From: CAZALT01 sp964485515
GTDB lineage: Bacteria; Actinomycetota; Acidimicrobiia; Acidimicrobiales; Acidimicrobilacustridaceae
Length of the DNA: 10,411 nucleotides
Direction of reading: 5' to 3'
Assembly: GCA_964485515.1 (NCBI GenBank)
Contig: CAZALT010000126.1
Coordinates: forward strand, 1 to 10,411
Shown here: positions 6,384 through 10,411 of the stretch, piece after piece
Layout of the letters: each line of letters begins with the position of its first letter
Numbering within the stretch: position 1 is the first letter of the stretch
Translations under genes and position numbers: made by a program
Notes under the pieces: model-generated
Databases searched by the model: none
Seen by the model: only the letters and a program-made list of their open reading frames with translations
Told to the model about the DNA's origin: nothing

Positions 6384-9300
6384 TCAGACTTCGTCGGCGT
6401 CGGGAGGGACGTAAGGGGGGTAGGCGCCGGCCAGCTTTGCCAGCGCCTCGATCCAGCGGCGATCTCCCTCGTCGACGGCATGGCGGTCGTCCCCGGGCTC
6501 GTCGCTCGGGAGTAGGGGCCACACGCGTCGAACCGGCCACGAGCGCAGGAGCGTGGCCAGCTCGCCCTCGACTGCGTCGAGGTGGGCGACGACCTGCTCG
6601 TGGGTGACCTGGTCGGGACGGTCGAGGTCCGGCAGGCGGAGGAGACGATCTGCCAGGTTGGGCCAGGACTGGCTCAAGATCACCCAGCGCACCAGGTAGT
6701 CGTCGATCAACCGCTCGTCGGGCGGCAGCCCTTCGTTCATCTTGTCCCGGATCTGCCAGTCGTTGATCGTTCGGATGTGCGACCGGGGGTTGCGCGGGAG
6801 CAGCGGGGCGTAGTCCCTCAAGAGATGACGGGTCTTCTGATCGAGATCCTCCTTGGTCGAGGGTGTGGCAGCCAGGACCGAGGAGGCCAGGCGGTCCTGG
6901 GCCCGCTTCGCGTGGGATCGTTCGGGCTGGTCATCGCCCGGATCCGGGTCTTCCCCAGTGAGCGGACGACCGCCCTGTCGGGCATCGGCCCCACCCGAGG
7001 GGGCCGATGGCGATGGCTCCGGAGTGGTCAGCCGGTCGCAGAGGGCGTCGGCGAGCGCGTGGTGACGCCGGGGGGAGATCGGGGGAAGGGGCACCACCAC
7101 TTCGAACAGCTTCGAGTGGAAGTGGGCACCCAAGTCGAGCTCGGTCGGGACCTGGTCGCGGTGGTGGACCACTTGGTAGGCGCGGTGGATCCACCTACGG
7201 TCCGCCGGTACCACGAAGGCGATGGGGGCGAGCTGCTCGGTGTCGGCTCCGTGGGACTTGTCCGGTCGCATGAGGGTGTGGACGGTCTCGAGCACCTCGA
7301 CGACCACCTCCGGCGGGCAGCGATCGAGCTCCTCGACCTCGAACAGGATGGGCCGGATGGTTCGGTCGGAGCGGCGGGCGCGCCACCGGCGTCGAGCGGG
7401 TCGCGCTGCCCGGCGGCGGAGCCAATCCACGTGGTCGGCAGCGGCGGCTACGGGTTCGTGCTCGGCGCGACCGAGGTCGGCGGTTCGTCGTCGGTCCCAC
7501 CGGGCGGACCGTCGCCACAGAGCGAGGCCGGCCACGAGGATCACGACCACGGTGACGACGCCCTCGATGCTGCTCACCAGGTCGCTGGACACGATCTGCA
7601 AGCGGTTCTCGTCCCATCCGTCTGACCAGCGCAAGGACAAGCCCAGGACGGCGAGGCAGCCGATCACGGCGACCAAGGCCGGGGTGTTGACCGCTTCACG
7701 GAATCGGTGCCACCGTTCGCATTGGGCCAGCCACCACCGGCGGGGCCAGCTGAGCTCCTGCACCAGGGCATCGTGGAGGTCCCGGGTGAGAGCCCACCAC
7801 GACGGTGAGATCCGGGAGTGGCGCCAGGCATCGTGGGTGACGACGAGCCAGCCATCCTCGTCGGGTTTCTTACCGTGCAAGGCTCGCAGGTGGGCCAGAA
7901 GTGTGCTCTTGCCGCGGCCCCACTCGCCGTCGATGTGGACGGCGATGGTCTTCCCGTTCCCGTTCCCGTCCCCGGCGGCCAGCCGGAGCCGGATGAGGCT
8001 GTTGAGTTCCTTCGCGATGTCGTCGGTTCCCAGGACGGCGTCGATCGTCGGGCGGTCGGCCAGCAGCTGGCCCGAGGTGTCGCGGCGGGTCCGGGCGCTG
8101 CCCCCCTGGGCGTCGAGGCCAGAGGCCGGGCGCCCCCCGGCCCAGGGGAGGATGGCGCCGTTCGGCAGCACCTGGTTCTGCGTCCGGTCGCGCCGCCACA
8201 GCCGGATGCCCGCGGTGTCAGAGGTGGCCAAGAGGCCGCCGTCCCAGCTCCAGGCCACCGACCGGGCCCACACGGTGTGGCCGGCGAGCGCCTGGGTTGG
8301 GGGGCTCTGGACCTCCTGGGTCGGGGCGCTCCCGACGAGGCCGACGTGCACCACGCCGTCTTCGCCGGACGCCGCGAGCAGGTCACCGTCGCGGCTCCAC
8401 GCCACCTGCGGGGTCCCCCGGCGTCCCCAGGCCAGCGCGTGGTGCTTCGGGGGGGCGTCCGCCTCGAGGTCCCACACCAGGGCACCGGTGTTCCCGCTTC
8501 CCGTGGCCAGGCGGGAGCTCTCGTGGTGCCACGACAGGGTGGTCATGATCCGGTCCCCGTGCTCGAGGACGGATGACTCGGTCGGGGGCACGTCGCGCCC
8601 GAGGTCCGCCGCCTTCCAGAGGCGGGCGGTGCCGTCGCTGCTGGAGGTGGCCAGCCAGTTGCCGTCGGGAGACCAGGCCAGCACGTCGACGCCTTCGCGG
8701 TGGGCGGGGAATCGGGCCATCGGGCTGGCGGGGTGCTCCACCGCCCAGACACAGGTGGTGCCGTCCGCGGCCCCGGTGGCGATCTGGGTGCCATCGGGGC
8801 TCCAGGCGACGGCGCGCACCGTGTCGGTCTGGCCCTCGAAGGTGGCCAGCGGTTCTTCGGGTCGTGCTGGGTCCCAGATGTTGGTCCCTCCTTTCCAATG
8901 ACCGGTGACGAGGCGGGTGCCGTCAGGCTTCCAGGCCAGGGAGGTGCAAGGACGGGGCGGCTCACCGAGAAGGATGGGTTGGGGTGGGGTCGTCCCCTCT
9001 GCGCCACCCCCGTGCAGTTCCAACGCCGATCGGTCCCATATCCGAGCGACCTCGTCGTCGCCCACCGCTGCCAGTCTGTCGACCGCCGGTTGGTGTTCGA
9101 CGGGGCTCCAGGCCAGGCACCTGATCCCGGTGGTGTGCCCGGGGAGGGTGCCCAGCCGCTCGGCGGGTCGATCCGGGTCCAGGGTCGCGCAGTAGACACC
9201 GGACACCGCCACCACCTCCCCATCGGATCGCCACGCCACGGATCGCCCGCTGGCATCGGCCACGAGCGCAGCACCCCAGTCCCGTCCGTCTCCGACCTGC

Positions 9301-10094
9301 GTGCCGCTGGGCCCGGTGGCGACCAGCCGGGAGCCCGACGGGGCCCAGGCCACGGTTGCCGCCCCGTTCAGCGTGTCGAAGAGCTGCGGGGGGCTGGTGG
9401 TCACGTCCCACAGGGTGGTGGTGTCCGAGGTGTCGGTCAGGGCCAGCAGCGCTCCGCCGTCACCCCACTCCATCCTCCACAGCGATGAAGGAGCTCCTTC
9501 CACGATGGTGAGAGGGGGCTTGTCGACCTGGCGGAGGTCCCAGCTCACGATGGTCGTCCCCTGGCTGACCGCCAGGACGTGGGTCCCGTCGGGGTGCCAA
9601 GCCAGGTGGTGGCCGTCGATGGCGAAGGTGGGCTCCACCTCCGACAGGGCCTCGGTTTGCCACACCTCGACCTTGCCGTGGTAGCCACCGATGGCCAGGT
9701 GCTGGCCCTCGCGATGCCAGGCCACTCGATCAGCCAGGTATGAGCGCTTGCCGACCACCTGGGATGAGATGGCCTGGCCTTCGAGGTCCCACACTCGGAC
9801 CACGCAGTCGTCACCGGTCGACGCCAGGCGATGTCCTTGGGGGTGCCAGTCGAGGTCGCGGACCTCTTGGTCGTGGCCCGGGAGCGTGGCCACGCGGTCG
9901 CCGGCGTGGAGGGTGATGCGGCCGGCACCGGTCCCGACGGCCCACTCCCACTCGCTGGTCGGCGGGGCCGCGGCGATGCAGGACGGCTCTCCGACAGGAA
10001 GGAGGTCGAGCCCTCCGTGATCGTCGATCCAGGTGGGTAGCCGATCGGCCATCCGCTCGTTCAGATCGCCCAGGCCATGTTCCGCCACCGTCAC
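6384..10094 (-). CDS. WD40 double-propeller fused to KAP-family P-loop NTPase
   Basis: A 1236-residue protein. Residues about 50-635 hold some fourteen WD40 repeats, recognised by recurrent LAWSPDG-type strands (near 83, 126, 166, 210, 250, 288, 329, 388, 431, 474, 522, 566, 615) and VWD/LW endings, enough for two seven-bladed propellers. After a linker (636-684) comes a KAP NTPase: Walker A GEWGRGKST (723-731), two hydrophobic helices (about 803-822 and 843-860) placed between the Walker motifs as is typical of KAP, an Arg-rich stretch (861-913), a Walker B-like FEVEELDRCPPE (918-929), KLFEVVVPLPP (995-1005), a low-complexity insert (about 1024-1064) and NPRSHIRTIN (1102-1111). No signal peptide; it is probably anchored to the inner membrane with both large domains cytosolic. 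Start is GTG at 10094 with a strong Shine-Dalgarno. The propellers may sense a partner and the NTPase switch an output. F-plasmid PifA (T7 exclusion) is a KAP protein, so defence is possible but unproven. Confidence 0.92.
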   Translation of the reverse strand: MTVAEHGLGDLNERMADRLPTWIDDHGGLDLLPVGEPSCIAAAPPTSEWEWAVGTGAGRITLHAGDRVATLPGHDQEVRDLDWHPQGHRLASTGDDCVVRVWDLEGQAISSQVVGKRSYLADRVAWHREGQHLAIGGYHGKVEVWQTEALSEVEPTFAIDGHHLAWHPDGTHVLAVSQGTTIVSWDLRQVDKPPLTIVEGAPSSLWRMEWGDGGALLALTDTSDTTTLWDVTTSPPQLFDTLNGAATVAWAPSGSRLVATGPSGTQVGDGRDWGAALVADASGRSVAWRSDGEVVAVSGVYCATLDPDRPAERLGTLPGHTTGIRCLAWSPVEHQPAVDRLAAVGDDEVARIWDRSALELHGGGAEGTTPPQPILLGEPPRPCTSLAWKPDGTRLVTGHWKGGTNIWDPARPEEPLATFEGQTDTVRAVAWSPDGTQIATGAADGTTCVWAVEHPASPMARFPAHREGVDVLAWSPDGNWLATSSSDGTARLWKAADLGRDVPPTESSVLEHGDRIMTTLSWHHESSRLATGSGNTGALVWDLEADAPPKHHALAWGRRGTPQVAWSRDGDLLAASGEDGVVHVGLVGSAPTQEVQSPPTQALAGHTVWARSVAWSWDGGLLATSDTAGIRLWRRDRTQNQVLPNGAILPWAGGRPASGLDAQGGSARTRRDTSGQLLADRPTIDAVLGTDDIAKELNSLIRLRLAAGDGNGNGKTIAVHIDGEWGRGKSTLLAHLRALHGKKPDEDGWLVVTHDAWRHSRISPSWWALTRDLHDALVQELSWPRRWWLAQCERWHRFREAVNTPALVAVIGCLAVLGLSLRWSDGWDENRLQIVSSDLVSSIEGVVTVVVILVAGLALWRRSARWDRRRTADLGRAEHEPVAAAADHVDWLRRRAARPARRRWRARRSDRTIRPILFEVEELDRCPPEVVVEVLETVHTLMRPDKSHGADTEQLAPIAFVVPADRRWIHRAYQVVHHRDQVPTELDLGAHFHSKLFEVVVPLPPISPRRHHALADALCDRLTTPEPSPSAPSGGADARQGGRPLTGEDPDPGDDQPERSHAKRAQDRLASSVLAATPSTKEDLDQKTRHLLRDYAPLLPRNPRSHIRTINDWQIRDKMNEGLPPDERLIDDYLVRWVILSQSWPNLADRLLRLPDLDRPDQVTHEQVVAHLDAVEGELATLLRSWPVRRVWPLLPSDEPGDDRHAVDEGDRRWIEALAKLAGAYPPYVPPDADEV
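7951..7974. repeat. Hexanucleotide tandem repeat inside the KAP gene
   Basis: TTCCCG is repeated three times (7951-7968) followed by TCCCCG (7969-7974). On the coding strand this gives the Gly/Asn run GDGNGNGK (residues 708-715), a flexible loop just before the strand leading into Walker A. The unit is a multiple of three, so copy-number change would alter loop length without breaking the frame. Confidence 0.85.
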
Positions 10095-10097
10095 GAT

Positions 10098-10108
10098 CCC
10101 TCCTCCTC
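10098..10108 (-). promoter_or_regulatory. Strong Shine-Dalgarno for the WD40-KAP gene
   Basis: On the minus strand GAGGAGGAGGG ends three bases before the GTG at 10094, placing an AGGAGG core within normal reach. It supports GTG at 10094 as the start; a second GTG two codons later is slightly further away. It is the best ribosome binding site in the window, suggesting the large protein is translated efficiently when transcribed. Confidence 0.75.
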
Positions 10109-10176
10109 ATCGCTGCCTTGCCGGCGTCGTCTTGCTAGCACGGCACGGCCGAGGCTGCCCTCTACCGGCGCTGTCG

Positions 10177-10411
10177 TCAGGCGGGGGTGAGCAGTCGGAG
10201 CACGAGCGCGACGGTACGTTCGACGGGCGGATGTTCGCGGGCGTCGGATGGGACCGTGATTCGCACGAGCACCGACCCGAGAATGAGGTCGAACACGTCG
10301 TCGGGATCGACCGCGGGGTCGACGGCGCCGTCGGGCGCGGCGCGGAGGATCGCATGGAACTGCGGACGCACCGAGAGGTGCGACCACGCCTGGGGTGACC
10401 GGGCGGTCGGT
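10177..10411 (-). CDS. TetR-family regulator, C-terminal part (cut by window edge)
   Basis: The minus-strand frame is open from the window edge to a TGA at 10177-10179, giving 77 residues of a C-terminus. The pattern FHAILRAAPDGAVDPAVDPD, then DDVFDLILGSVLVRITV, then VERTVALVLRLLTPA is typical of the last helices of TetR ligand-binding domains: an Asp/Val-rich loop before a helix containing an LLG-like motif, and a final LVLRGL-like helix. The helix-turn-helix part lies outside the window, so this cannot be verified fully. The gene is upstream of the WD40-KAP gene on the same strand, 82 bases apart. They may form one transcript, or the regulator may control the large gene; neither is shown. 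The internal GTG at 10371 is not the true start, since the frame and family similarity continue through it. Confidence 0.72.
   Translation of the reverse strand, partial: PTARSPQAWSHLSVRPQFHAILRAAPDGAVDPAVDPDDVFDLILGSVLVRITVPSDAREHPPVERTVALVLRLLTPA

Noticed and set aside
7222..8901. A 559-codon plus-strand open frame opposite the WD40-KAP gene
   Set aside because: Arg/Ser/Pro-rich translation without domains; a shadow of the WD40 repeats and KAP region on the other strand.
6384..10094. WD40 repeats considered as a DNA tandem repeat or CRISPR-like array
   Set aside because: The periodicity is at protein level with diverged DNA units and an intact reading frame; there are no identical direct repeats with spacers.
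10133..10140. TGCTAGCA palindrome between the TetR fragment and the WD40-KAP gene
   Set aside because: Only eight bases and no second copy; too short to call an operator.

Overview
The window is high-GC DNA with dense, mostly actinobacterial-looking genes: GTG starts, GTGA and ATGA stop/start overlaps, an F420-type luciferase-like monooxygenase, a soluble bacterial P450, and TetR and FCD-GntR regulators. An actinomycete-type host, possibly an environmental acidimicrobial lineage, is my inference; there is no rRNA or other marker to prove it.

Positions 106-6319 look like a catabolic or secondary-metabolite oxidation region. On the plus strand lie a cytochrome P450 (106-1311), a TauD/TfdA-type Fe(II)/2-oxoglutarate dioxygenase (1588-2538) and a two-domain MaoC-like hydratase (2535-3419, stop/start overlap with the dioxygenase). 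A minus-strand block follows: an FCD-type GntR regulator (3668-4330) with, just downstream, the remains of a Rossmann-fold NAD(P)-binding gene that has lost its middle (3438-3664). The plus strand resumes with a luciferase-like monooxygenase (4542-5453) and an SDR dehydrogenase (5450-6319, again overlapping). Hydroxylation, 2-oxoglutarate-dependent oxidation, enoyl-CoA-type hydration and alcohol oxidation would suit breakdown or tailoring of a hydrophobic compound such as a terpenoid, steroid or xenobiotic acid. The substrate cannot be read from the sequence. The GntR protein, transcribed divergently from the monooxygenase/SDR pair, is the natural candidate regulator; the intergenic region holds a 7-bp tandem repeat and a 16-bp palindrome.

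Positions 6384-10094 (minus strand) carry a different kind of gene: a 1236-residue protein with about fourteen WD40 repeats, enough for two seven-bladed propellers, fused to a KAP-family P-loop NTPase with an inserted two-helix membrane hairpin. It is convergent with the SDR gene and reads as a membrane-anchored sensor/NTPase, possibly for defence or signalling. It is the most unusual object in the window. The C-terminal part of a TetR-family regulator (10177-10411, minus) lies upstream and runs off the right edge.

No tRNA, rRNA, CRISPR array, insertion sequence or integrase was seen. No gene-free stretch exceeds 300 bases; the longest, 1312-1587, holds only a weak promoter candidate and an imperfect inverted repeat.
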